Below, piece after piece: positions 32,536 to 40,061 of a DNA stretch of 64,000 nucleotides. Where the stretch lies: contig NZ_CP030073.1 of NCBI RefSeq assembly GCF_003261055.1, forward strand, positions 8,122,001 through 8,186,000. The letters are read 5' to 3'. The notes under the pieces are model-generated. The model ran no database searches, was not told where the DNA came from, and worked only from the letters and a program-made list of their open reading frames with translations. The DNA is from Streptomyces cadmiisoli (GTDB taxonomy: Bacteria; Actinomycetota; Actinomycetes; Streptomycetales; Streptomycetaceae). Every line of letters begins with the position of its first letter. The first letter of the stretch is position 1. The translations under genes were made by a program, and so were the position numbers.

Positions 32536-34128
32536 TCAGCGCGAGCGGTTGTCGATCACTTCCCGTGCGGCCTCCAGGGCGAGGGCCCGGTCGCCGGGGA
32601 CCAGGCCTATGCGGGTACGGCGGTCGAGGAGGTCGGCCGCGTCGAGAGCGCCTTCGTGGCGCACCGCCCACAGCAGTTCCGCGCGGGTCACCGGGTGCCC
32701 GTCCAGCACGGGCCGGGCGAGCCACGGATCCGACGCGGCCAGTGCGTGCACGGCCGGTGCCTCGGTGCCGTAGCGGCTGACGAGGCGTCGCGGTGCGCGC
32801 AGGCCGCCCAGGGTCCGGGATGGTGCCGCGCCGATCAGGGGGAGGGCGGCCGTGGGGGAGGGGCCCGCGGACAGGCCGTGGCCGGCCAGGGCGGCGTCGA
32901 CGGCGTCCTCGGCCATACGCCGGTAGGTGGTGAGCTTGCCGCCGACCACGGTGACCACGCCCTCCCGCGACGTGAGCACGGCGTGCCTGCGGGAGATGTC
33001 GGCGGTGCTCGGCGCCGCGCCGGAGGCCTCGCCGGATTCGATGTCCAGCAGCGGCCGGAGTCCCGCGAACGCCCCCACCACGTCGTCCCGGTGGACGGGG
33101 ACGTCCAGCGCGGAGCCGAGGACGTCGAGCAGGAACCCGATGTCGGTCTCCGGCACGTCGGGCACGTCCGGCACATCGCCCTCCACCGGCTCGTCGGTGA
33201 GTCCGACGTACACCCGGCCGTCGCCCTGCGGCAGGACGAGGACGAAGCGATTGGTTTCGCCCGGGACCGGGATGTGCAGACCGGCGGTCAGATGGCCCAG
33301 GCTGTCCGTGCGCAGCACGACGTGCGTGCCCCGCGAAGGGCGGATACGAACCCCGTCGACCAGGCCGCCCGACCACACTCCGGAGGCGTTGATCACCGCG
33401 CGGGCGCGGATCTCGCCTTCCTCGCCGGTGAGTTCGTCGCGTACCCGGGCGCCGGACGCGGTGAGTTCCAGCGCCCGCACCCGGGTGAGGACGCGCGCTC
33501 CGCGTGCCGCCGCCGTGCGCGCGATCGCGGTGACCAGGCGGGCGTCGTCGGTCACCCGGCCGTCCCAGGACAGCAGTCCGCCGCGGAGCCCGGAACCGCG
33601 CAGTGCGGGAGCCAGGTGGCGGGTCTCCTCCGCCGAGAGCCTGCGGGGTGCGGGCAGTGTGGCCCTGGCCGTGCGTGCCGCCAGCCGCAGGGTGTCGCCG
33701 GCCCGGAACCCGGCCCAGGCCAGTGCGGCCTGGCCGCGGGAGACCAGCGGGGTGAGCGGCAGGACGAACGGCTGGGCCCGCACCAGGTGCGGAGCGGTGC
33801 GCTCCATCAGGACGCCGCGTTCGCGGGCGCTCTCGTGAGCGACGTCGAGCTGGGCGGAGGCGAGGTAGCGCAGACCGCCGTGGATGAGCTTGGAGCTCCA
33901 GCGGGAGGTGCCGAAGGCCAGGTCGTGGGCGTCGACCGCGGCCACCGTCAGGCCACGGGCCGCGGCGTCCAGGGCGGCGCCGGCGCCGGTCGCGCCGAGC
34001 CCGACCACGAGGACGTCCACGGGCTCGCCGCCCACGGTAAGGGCCAGTTCGCGGGCACGGCGGGCGGCGGTCAGGGACGAGCCGGGGGCCCGGGCTCCCG
34101 AGGGGGGCGGACTGCTGCTGGGGCTCAT
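32536..34128 (-). CDS. glpD: Glycerol-3-phosphate dehydrogenase (FAD-dependent)
   Basis: The 530-residue product has the FAD dinucleotide motif VLVVGLGATGAGAALDAAARGLTVAAVDAHDLAFGTSRWSSKLIHGGLRYLA, characteristic of GlpD. It continues with GGLLSWDGRVTDDARLVTAIARTAAARGARV, ASGVWSGGLVD, GHLTAGLHIPVPGETNRFVLVLPQGDGRVYVGLTDEP and VTVVGGKLTTYRRMAEDAVDAAL. The enzyme oxidises glycerol-3-phosphate to dihydroxyacetone phosphate and passes electrons to the quinone pool. ATG 34128 overlaps the stop of the upstream TetR gene (ATGA). Dihydroxyacetone phosphate is the acyl-acceptor precursor for the alkyl-DHAP synthase-like gene encoded divergently next door. Confidence 0.93.
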   Translation of the reverse strand: MSPSSSPPPSGARAPGSSLTAARRARELALTVGGEPVDVLVVGLGATGAGAALDAAARGLTVAAVDAHDLAFGTSRWSSKLIHGGLRYLASAQLDVAHESARERGVLMERTAPHLVRAQPFVLPLTPLVSRGQAALAWAGFRAGDTLRLAARTARATLPAPRRLSAEETRHLAPALRGSGLRGGLLSWDGRVTDDARLVTAIARTAAARGARVLTRVRALELTASGARVRDELTGEEGEIRARAVINASGVWSGGLVDGVRIRPSRGTHVVLRTDSLGHLTAGLHIPVPGETNRFVLVLPQGDGRVYVGLTDEPVEGDVPDVPDVPETDIGFLLDVLGSALDVPVHRDDVVGAFAGLRPLLDIESGEASGAAPSTADISRRHAVLTSREGVVTVVGGKLTTYRRMAEDAVDAALAGHGLSAGPSPTAALPLIGAAPSRTLGGLRAPRRLVSRYGTEAPAVHALAASDPWLARPVLDGHPVTRAELLWAVRHEGALDAADLLDRRTRIGLVPGDRALALEAAREVIDNRSR

Positions 34129-34724
34129 GGGGTGAGGGTCCTCTCGAGGATGGTCCGCAGTTCCGCGGAGAAGGCCTCCGTGCTCAGCTCGGGGTCGTCC
34201 TCCTCGGTCATGGTGCGCAGCGACAGGGTGAACGACTGGGCGACCAGAAGCAGTGACCTGGCCTGCCGTTGAGCGTGGCCGGGGCGCACCGACGCGTCCG
34301 CGTGGCCCTCGCCCAGTGCCTCGGTGAGCAGGGCCAGGAGGGCTTCCTGACTCGCCCCGCGTCTGTCCAACACGTAGGGGATGAGCAGTTCGGGATCGAC
34401 GTCGACGATCTTGCGGAAGAGGGGATGGCCGCGGAAGGCGTGCACGCCGGCGACGAGTCCGTCCACGATCCGGGTCCGCGCGGCCGTGCCCGCCTCGCGG
34501 TCCGGCATCGCGCCGGTGGCCGCCTCGATCCACTCACGGGTCATCAGGTCGCCGACCAGTGACCGCACATCGGGCCAGCGGCGGTACAGCGTCATCCGGG
34601 AGACGCCCGCACGGCGGGCCACGTCGGTCAGGGTGGTGCGCCGTACGCCGACGGCCAGGATGCAGTCGCGGACCGCGTCGAGCACCGGATCACCGTCGGA
34701 AGCGTTGTGACGAATAGGCGTCAT
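34125..34724 (-). CDS. TetR-family regulator of the glpD / ether-lipid-like locus
   Basis: The 199-residue product has the TetR helix-turn-helix DAVRDCILAVGVRRTTLTDVARRAGVSRMTLYRRWPDVRSLVGDLMTREW and a helical effector domain. It is the first gene of a leftward operon with glpD (ATGA overlap) and is divergent from the alkyl-DHAP synthase-like gene 115 bases away. The sequence GTCACAGTGTAAC at 34727-34739, just before its start codon, is an imperfect palindrome that could be its operator. It therefore probably controls both arms of the locus. Confidence 0.9.
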   Translation of the reverse strand: MTPIRHNASDGDPVLDAVRDCILAVGVRRTTLTDVARRAGVSRMTLYRRWPDVRSLVGDLMTREWIEAATGAMPDREAGTAARTRIVDGLVAGVHAFRGHPLFRKIVDVDPELLIPYVLDRRGASQEALLALLTEALGEGHADASVRPGHAQRQARSLLLVAQSFTLSLRTMTEEDDPELSTEAFSAELRTILERTLTP

Positions 34725-34726
34725 GT

Positions 34727-34739
34727 GTCACAGTGTAAC
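34727..34739. promoter_or_regulatory. GTCACAGTGTAAC imperfect palindrome, candidate TetR operator
   Basis: The 13-base element has one mismatched pair and lies two bases from the TetR start codon, in the 114-base region shared with the divergent flavoenzyme gene. A bound dimer would block the TetR-glpD transcript. Confidence 0.45.
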
Positions 34740-34838
34740 GCCCTCGGACGGCGAGGGAACGGCACTCTTCCGCGACCGCACCGACGCGACGACAGACCCG
34801 CGACGGTGCTGCCGCAACGACCGGTGAGGACTGGCGCG

Positions 34839-36446
34839 ATGGACATGCTGTGGAGCGGCTGGGGCGACCCGGCCAGGGCGACGCCGCTGCCCGACTCGGT
34901 GATCGGCCTGCTGCGAGACCTGCTCGGAGTCAAACCGCGCAGCTCCGAGCCGGTCGCCCTGGCGGGAATCCTGGAAGGGATCAGCGTGCCCCAGCCGCCG
35001 CTGGAGGGGACCGCCCACGGGGACCTGTGCGCCGCCGTCGGCGGTGCCGAGCACGTGCGCACCGACGCCGAGGCCCGGCTGCGGCACACCCGCGGCAAAT
35101 CCACCCCCGACCTGCTGCGCATGCGCGAGGGCGACCTGGCGGACCTCCCGGCGGCCGTGGCGCTCCCGGCCGGGCACGACGAGGTCCTCGACGTGCTCGG
35201 GGCGTGTGCCGCGCACGACCTGTCCGTGGTCCCGTACGGCGGCGGCACCTCCGTCGTCGGCGGGCTCGCCCCCGAGCGGCGGCGTCCCTTCGTCGCACTC
35301 GACCTGCGCCGCATGGACGCCCTGCTCGACCTCGACCCGGTCTCCCGCACGGCCACCCTGCAACCCGGTCTGCGCGCCCCGCACGCCGAGGCCCTCCTGA
35401 ACGAGCGGGGCTTCACACTCGGTCACTTCCCGCAGTCCTACGAGTGGGCGACGATCGGCGGATTCGCCGCCGCCCGCTCCAGCGGCCAGGCCTCCGCCGG
35501 CTACGGCCGCTTCGACGACATGGTCCTCGGCCTCACCCTCGCCACCCCGTCCGGCACGCTCGACGTGGGCCGCGCCCCGCGCTCGGCGGCCGGACCGGAT
35601 CTGCGACAGCTGGTCCTCGGCTCCGAGGGCGCGTTCGGTGTGATCACCTCGGTCACCGTCCGGATCCGCCCCGTCCCGCGGACCCGCGTCTACGAGGGAT
35701 GGCGCTTCGACTCCTTCGAGGCGGGCGCCGCCGCGCTGCGGCGCCTGGCGCAGGACGGGCCGCAGCCGACCGTACTGCGCCTGTCGGACGAGACCGAGAC
35801 ACTGATCGGCCTTGCCCAGCCCGACGCGATCGGCTCCTCCGGCCTGCCGCAGAACGCGGGCTGCCTCGCCATCACCGGCTACGAGGGCACCGAGGAGGAC
35901 ACCGCGCACCGACGGGAACGAGTAGCGGCCGTCCTGCGCGAGGCCGGCGGTACCAGCCTGGGCGGCGAACCGGGGGAGCGGTGGGCGCACGGCCGCTACT
36001 CGGCGCCCTACCTGAGGGACTCGCTCCTGGACGCCGGTGCCTTCGCCGAGACACTGGAGACCGCCACCTTCTGGTCCCGCCTCCCCGGTCTGTACGCAGC
36101 CGTCCGGGACACGCTCACCGCCACCCTCACCGAGTCCGGCACACCGCCGCTGGTGATGTGCCACATCTCGCACGTCTACGAGAACGGCGCCTCCCTGTAC
36201 TTCACCGTCGTCTCCGCGCAGGGCGAGAACCCGGTGGCGCACTGGGCAACCGCCAAGCGCGCCGCCAACGAGGCGATCCTGGCCGCCGGCGGCACCATCA
36301 GCCACCACCACGGCGTGGGCACCGACCACCGCGACTGGTACGTCCAGGAGGCCGGCCCGCTCGGCATCGGCGCGCTCCAGGCCGTCAAACGACGGCTGGA
36401 CCCCGACGGCCTCCTCAACCCCGGCGTCCTCCTGCCCGCCGATTGA
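34839..36446 (+). CDS. Alkyldihydroxyacetonephosphate synthase-like FAD-binding enzyme
   Basis: The 535-residue product is a FAD-binding type 4 (vanillyl-alcohol oxidase superfamily) enzyme. The N-terminus MLWSGWGDPARATPLPDSVIGLLRDLLG is typical of the alkylglycerone-phosphate synthase group. Next come LPAGHDEVLDVLGACAAHDLSVVPYGGGTSVVGGL for FAD binding, GHFPQSYEWATIGGFAAARSSGQASAGYGRFDDMVLG, the cap with VMCHISHVYENGASLYFTV, and the histidine box SHHHGVG near the end. The model enzyme exchanges the acyl chain of acyl-DHAP for a fatty alcohol to start ether lipids. GGTGAGGA precedes ATG 34839. A diacylglycerol kinase-like gene follows, and glpD lies opposite. Confidence 0.85.
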   Translation: MDMLWSGWGDPARATPLPDSVIGLLRDLLGVKPRSSEPVALAGILEGISVPQPPLEGTAHGDLCAAVGGAEHVRTDAEARLRHTRGKSTPDLLRMREGDLADLPAAVALPAGHDEVLDVLGACAAHDLSVVPYGGGTSVVGGLAPERRRPFVALDLRRMDALLDLDPVSRTATLQPGLRAPHAEALLNERGFTLGHFPQSYEWATIGGFAAARSSGQASAGYGRFDDMVLGLTLATPSGTLDVGRAPRSAAGPDLRQLVLGSEGAFGVITSVTVRIRPVPRTRVYEGWRFDSFEAGAAALRRLAQDGPQPTVLRLSDETETLIGLAQPDAIGSSGLPQNAGCLAITGYEGTEEDTAHRRERVAAVLREAGGTSLGGEPGERWAHGRYSAPYLRDSLLDAGAFAETLETATFWSRLPGLYAAVRDTLTATLTESGTPPLVMCHISHVYENGASLYFTVVSAQGENPVAHWATAKRAANEAILAAGGTISHHHGVGTDHRDWYVQEAGPLGIGALQAVKRRLDPDGLLNPGVLLPAD

Positions 36447-36499
36447 GCCGCTCCACCCACCCCGACCCCCGTCAAGAGCCGCGCCCTGGAGGCACACCG

Positions 36500-37378
36500 A
36501 TGCGTCAGTTCACCGCCATCGTCAACCCCACCGCGGGCGGTTCCGCCGGGGTCGCGGTGCTGCTCCGCGTGGCCCGCCTGCTGCGGCAGGCCGGAGCCGG
36601 GCTGGAGACCGAGTACAGCCGCAGCCTGGAGCACGCCCGGGACCTCGCCCGCGAGGCGGGGCAGCGCGGCCGGGTCGTCCTGGCCGTCGGCGGCGACGGT
36701 ATCGCCGGCGGCATAGGCGGCGCGCTGAGCGGCACCGACACGCTTCTCGGCCTGGTCCCGGCCGGGCGGGGCAACGACTTCGCCCGCGCCCTCGGTCTGC
36801 CCACCGAGCCCGAGGCACTGGCCCGGGTGCTGCTCGACGGCGCCCCCCGCGCCGTCGACACCATCGAAGTCGAGTCCGTCCACGGCCGGGCCGTCGTCCT
36901 CGGCAGCGTGTACGCAGGCGTCGACGCCCTCGCCAACCGCCACGCCAACCGATCCGCCCTGTTCAAGGGGGCCGCCTCCTACTACGCGGGCGGACTGCGG
37001 GCCGTCGCCTCGTGGCGTCCGGCCGCCTACCGCGTCACCGTCGACGGCGAGCAGCTCGCGCACCGCGGGTACACCGTCGTCGCCGCGAACTCCGCCTACT
37101 ACGGTTCCGGCCGCATCATCGCCCCCGGCGCCCGCGTCGACGACGGACTGCTGGAGGTGGTGATGATCCGTGAGGCGCCGCGCAGGCTGTTCTTCGCCTT
37201 GATGCAGGAACTCAAGTCGGGCGACCACGTCCACCGGCCGGAAGTGCGGATCGTCCAGGGCAGAGAGGTGCGCATCGAGGCCGACCGCGAGGTGCCGTGG
37301 GGCGCCGACGGCGAGGTCGACGCGGTCCTGCCCGTCACGGCCCGGGTACTGCCCGGCGCCCTCACCGTGCTCGGCTGA
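36500..37378 (+). CDS. Diacylglycerol kinase / lipid kinase family protein
   Basis: The 292-residue product has the DAGK catalytic motif AIVNPTAGGSAG at the N-terminus, VVLAVGGDGIAGGIGGAL (the GGDG nucleotide site), and LGLVPAGRGNDFARALGLP. The C-terminal beta-sandwich includes VVAANSAYYGSGRIIAPGARVDDGLLEVVMI and ADREVPWGADGE. It would phosphorylate diacylglycerol or a related ether-linked or prenol-type lipid. The ribosome site CTGGAGG precedes ATG 36500. It follows the alkyl-DHAP synthase-like gene by 53 bases and is probably in one operon with it. Confidence 0.92.
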   Translation: MRQFTAIVNPTAGGSAGVAVLLRVARLLRQAGAGLETEYSRSLEHARDLAREAGQRGRVVLAVGGDGIAGGIGGALSGTDTLLGLVPAGRGNDFARALGLPTEPEALARVLLDGAPRAVDTIEVESVHGRAVVLGSVYAGVDALANRHANRSALFKGAASYYAGGLRAVASWRPAAYRVTVDGEQLAHRGYTVVAANSAYYGSGRIIAPGARVDDGLLEVVMIREAPRRLFFALMQELKSGDHVHRPEVRIVQGREVRIEADREVPWGADGEVDAVLPVTARVLPGALTVLG

Positions 37379-37494
37379 CCACGGCGCGACGGCCGGCGGT
37401 GCTGCGCCTTCCACGAAACCCGGTCCAGGTCCGTGAGCCGACGAGGGCCGCGGGAGTCACGCATCGCGGCTCGTGCGAACCCGCACCGCGGACG

Positions 37495-37500
37495 TACGAT
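37495..37500 (+). promoter_or_regulatory. TACGAT -10 element, probably leaderless transcript
   Basis: TACGAT ends seven bases before ATG 37508, and no ribosome binding site separates them. The transcript would then start at or next to the start codon, a common arrangement in Streptomyces. The -35 region is weak. Confidence 0.45.
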
Positions 37501-37507
37501 CACCGGC

Positions 37508-38377
37508 ATGCCGAGGGCCGAGTCGAGTGGGGGAGCGGCGGGCGACAGCGCCGCCGCATGGCGTGCGGAACTGGTGGACCACCGGCGCACGGTGGGGCCG
37601 TCACCGGACGGGCGGTCCGGGTCCGCGCGGGAGTTGCTGGCACGCCGGGGCGAGCTGCGCATCCATGGCGGGATCGGGTCGGTCGGCTGCGTCGACTCGG
37701 CCGGCCGCACCCGCTGGACGCACCGCTGCGCCGGGCGGCCCAACGCGGCCCATGTGTCCGGCGACCGAGTGCTGGTCACCACGGACTCCCTGGAGTACAC
37801 GCCCTGGGGCCTTCTCGGCCCGGCGCTGCTGCTCGACCTGGCGGACGGGCGGCTGGTCGCCGAGTTGCGCGGGCGGCGCGCCGCGGCCCGGGGAGGCGGC
37901 CGCTTCGTCCTCGGGCTGGAGGGCTACGACGTCTTCGACACCTGGGAGTACGACCGCGACGGCACTCTGACCGACTCGTGGCGCTCGTACGGCCACTACG
38001 TCGTCGGCACCGGCCTGCGGGTCGTCGAGGCCGACCGCAGTATTCCGACCGACGGCCGGGTCGTGCGGCTGCTGCCCGGCGGTGTGGTGGAACGGGGCCC
38101 GCGCCTGTCCGATCCGCAGCCGCCCGAGCCGCTGGTCCTCGGCGACGGCACGATCCTGGTCCTCGACCGCTGGGCGCTCCGCGCGGTCGGCCGCGGCCTG
38201 GACAGCGCAGTCCTCGCCGAACTCGCCCCGGCCGACAAGAAGGTGGACGCGCGGACGGTCCGGGCGCTGCGCCGGGACGGCGACCGGATCGCCGTGGTCG
38301 TCAGGGAACGGGACGCCGACGAGCCGACCCGGTACACGGTGGACACCTGGACGTTCGGTCTGCGGCGCCGCGCCTGA
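37508..38377 (+). CDS. Hypothetical beta-propeller-like protein
   Basis: The 289-residue product is not clearly assigned. It is rich in short beta-strands with repeated turns of the type LRIHGGIGSVGCVDSAGRTRWTHRC, DRVLVTTDSLEYTPWGLLGPALLLDLADGRLVAEL and LGDGTILVLDRWALRAVG. This resembles PQQ/WD-like propeller repeats that record a value and its display. No signal peptide or membrane segment is visible, so it is probably cytoplasmic. Its function is unknown. The gene stands between the lipid kinase and a convergent TetR gene. Confidence 0.65.
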   Translation: MPRAESSGGAAGDSAAAWRAELVDHRRTVGPSPDGRSGSARELLARRGELRIHGGIGSVGCVDSAGRTRWTHRCAGRPNAAHVSGDRVLVTTDSLEYTPWGLLGPALLLDLADGRLVAELRGRRAAARGGGRFVLGLEGYDVFDTWEYDRDGTLTDSWRSYGHYVVGTGLRVVEADRSIPTDGRVVRLLPGGVVERGPRLSDPQPPEPLVLGDGTILVLDRWALRAVGRGLDSAVLAELAPADKKVDARTVRALRRDGDRIAVVVRERDADEPTRYTVDTWTFGLRRRA

Positions 38378-38417
38378 CCGGGACGCGGTGGCACCGGCCC
38401 CGTACGGCAGAGGGGCA

Positions 38418-38439
38418 GGCCGGGCGCGCGAGCCCGGCC
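38418..38439. terminator. Terminator hairpin between convergent genes
   Basis: GGCCGGGC (38418-38425) pairs with GCCCGGCC (38432-38439) around six bases, between the hypothetical gene and the leftward TetR gene. Confidence 0.7.
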
Positions 38440-38478
38440 CGGCGGTGCGAGGGCGGGCCTTCGGGTGCGGTACCGGTG

Positions 38479-39117
38479 TCAGCCGAGGCCGGGATCCGTG
38501 AGGTTCAGACGGCTGGGCGGCTGGTGCGGCAGCGGGTGGGGGTCGGGGGTGCGCAGCCCGTCGAAGGTGAGCTGGAGATAGCGGCGCCATACCTGCGGGT
38601 GCGAGGCGAGCAGGGGCTCGGCAGTCTGGTGGATGCCGCCGAGCAGCAGCACGATGTCCGTGCCCGTGATGTCGCTGCGGACGGCGCCCTGCTCGCGCGC
38701 CCGTGCGGTGAGCGTCTCGGCGATGTCGCTGAGGCGGGCGATCGCGTCCCGCACCTCGGCATGTTGCAGCGACGGCCTTCCGATCACTTCGCAGAAGGCG
38801 CGGTCGGTGGCGAGCGCCTCGACACCTGCCGTCATGAACTCCCGTAGTGCCTCACCCGCGTCGTCGGCCTCCTGAAGGCGGTCCGCGGTCCCCAGGAGCC
38901 GGTCGAGCAGTTGGAGCATGATCGCCGCGAGGAGGTCGTCCTTCGACGCGAAGTGCCGGAACACCGTGCCCTTGGCCACACCGGCGCGTTGGGCGATCTC
39001 GCCCATCGACACCTCCACCCCGCGCTCGGCGAACGCCTCGGTCGCCGCGGTGAGCAGCAGGCGCCGGTTGCGCACCATGTCCGCCCTCGGGGCGGGAGCG
39101 GCTGCCTTCTCGATCAT
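38479..39117 (-). CDS. TetR-family repressor, divergent from SDR
   Basis: The 212-residue product has the TetR domain RNRRLLLTAATEAFAERGVEVSMGEIAQRAGVAKGTVFRHFASKDDLLAAIML and a helical ligand domain (FCEVIGRPSLQHAEVRDAIARLSDIAETLTARAREQGAVRSDITGTDIVLLLGGIHQTAEPLLA). GAGGAGG lies before ATG 39117. The divergent region to the SDR gene contains two near-identical TGACC-N4-GGTCA palindromes, probable operators of this protein. It would repress itself and the SDR gene until an inducer, perhaps the SDR substrate, is present. Confidence 0.92.
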   Translation of the reverse strand: MIEKAAAPAPRADMVRNRRLLLTAATEAFAERGVEVSMGEIAQRAGVAKGTVFRHFASKDDLLAAIMLQLLDRLLGTADRLQEADDAGEALREFMTAGVEALATDRAFCEVIGRPSLQHAEVRDAIARLSDIAETLTARAREQGAVRSDITGTDIVLLLGGIHQTAEPLLASHPQVWRRYLQLTFDGLRTPDPHPLPHQPPSRLNLTDPGLG

Positions 39118-39153
39118 GCGCGCCTCCTCACGGCGAAGAGCCTACCAGCAACG

Positions 39154-39167
39154 TGACCGGCGGGTCA
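39154..39167. promoter_or_regulatory. TGACCGGCGGGTCA operator-like palindrome (TetR side)
   Basis: Arms TGACC/GGTCA flank four bases, 37 bases from the TetR start codon. A sister site with the same arms lies at 39189-39202. Confidence 0.65.
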
Positions 39168-39188
39168 GGTTAGGTGTTACGCTCAACA

Positions 39189-39202
39189 TGACCCGGCGGT
39201 CA
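39189..39202. promoter_or_regulatory. TGACCCGGCGGTCA operator-like palindrome (SDR side)
   Basis: This site has the same TGACC/GGTCA arms and four-base spacer as the site at 39154, 35 bases away, on the SDR side of the divergent promoter region. Confidence 0.65.
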
Positions 39203-39266
39203 TCTTATGGCGCGCCGGCCGTCAGGCATCAGGCCTGCCCCTCACCATGCATCCCTGGGAGAACAC

Positions 39267-40004
39267 GTGAACAACACACTTGAAGGAAAGGTCGTCCTGG
39301 TCACCGGAGCGTCCTCCGGCATCGGCCGGGCCACGGCGCTCGCGCTGTCGAAGGCGGGGGCCCGCGTGGCCGTCGGGGCTCGCCGGGCCGACCGGCTCAA
39401 GGAGCTGGCCCAGGAGGCGCCCGGCGAGATCCTCGTCCTGGAGGTGGACGTCACCGACCAGCAGTCGGTGCGGGACGCCGTCGAGGCGACCGTCGACCGT
39501 TTCGGCGCCCTCGACGCGCTGGTGAACAACGCGGGCGTCATGCTCAGCGGCATGATCCTGAACGCGGACACCGCGGAGTGGACGCGCATGGTCGAGACGA
39601 ATCTGCTCGGATCGATGTATGCGGTCCACGCCGCCCTGCCGCACCTGCTTCGCTCCAAGGGCGCCGTCGTGCAGATCTCGTCCACCTCGGGACGTATCTC
39701 GTCGGCCGCGAGCGGTGTGTACGCGGCCACGAAGTCCGGGATCAACGCCTTCGCGGAGGCGCTGCGCCAGGAGGTCACCGCGGAGGGCGTGCGGGTCGTC
39801 GTCGTGGAGCCCGGATTCGTCTCGACCGAGCTGACCAGCCACATCACCGACCCCGCGATTCAGACCATGGCCAAGAACATGGCCGAGTCCATGCGGACCC
39901 TCCAGCCCGAGGACATCGCCGGTGCCGTCGTGTACGCGCTCACCCAGCCCGAGCACGTCGCGGTCAACGAGATCCTGATCCGGCCGACGGACCAGACCCG
40001 CTGA
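39267..40004 (+). CDS. Short-chain dehydrogenase/reductase controlled by divergent TetR
   Basis: The 245-residue product has VLVTGASSGIGRATALALSKAGARVAVGARRADRL (NADP-type, with Arg residues after beta-2), NNAGVM, catalytic Ser in QISSTSGRISS, and YAATKSGINAFAEALRQE with Tyr-x3-Lys. The C-terminus LQPEDIAGAVVYALTQPEHVAVNEILIRPTDQTR is typical of the clavulanate-dehydrogenase-like and YdfG-like SDRs. GGGAGAA precedes GTG 39267. The substrate is unknown; the gene is divergent from a TetR gene with two operators between them. Confidence 0.9.
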   Translation: MNNTLEGKVVLVTGASSGIGRATALALSKAGARVAVGARRADRLKELAQEAPGEILVLEVDVTDQQSVRDAVEATVDRFGALDALVNNAGVMLSGMILNADTAEWTRMVETNLLGSMYAVHAALPHLLRSKGAVVQISSTSGRISSAASGVYAATKSGINAFAEALRQEVTAEGVRVVVVEPGFVSTELTSHITDPAIQTMAKNMAESMRTLQPEDIAGAVVYALTQPEHVAVNEILIRPTDQTR

Positions 40005-40009
40005 CCCCG

Positions 40010-40035
40010 GTGCGGGCCCGCCGCCGGGCCCGCAC
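40010..40035. terminator. Bidirectional terminator hairpin
   Basis: GTGCGGGCCCG (40010-40020) pairs with CGGGCCCGCAC (40025-40035) around a four-base loop, five bases after the SDR stop, and serves the convergent phosphatase gene too. Confidence 0.85.
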
Positions 40036-40061
40036 ACCCGACGGCGGCCGGCGTCACCACG

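Noticed and set aside
32930..34130. TTA codon in glpD
   Set aside because: The TAA-like string at about 34036 reads in frame as CTT ACC on the minus strand, so it is not a TTA codon.
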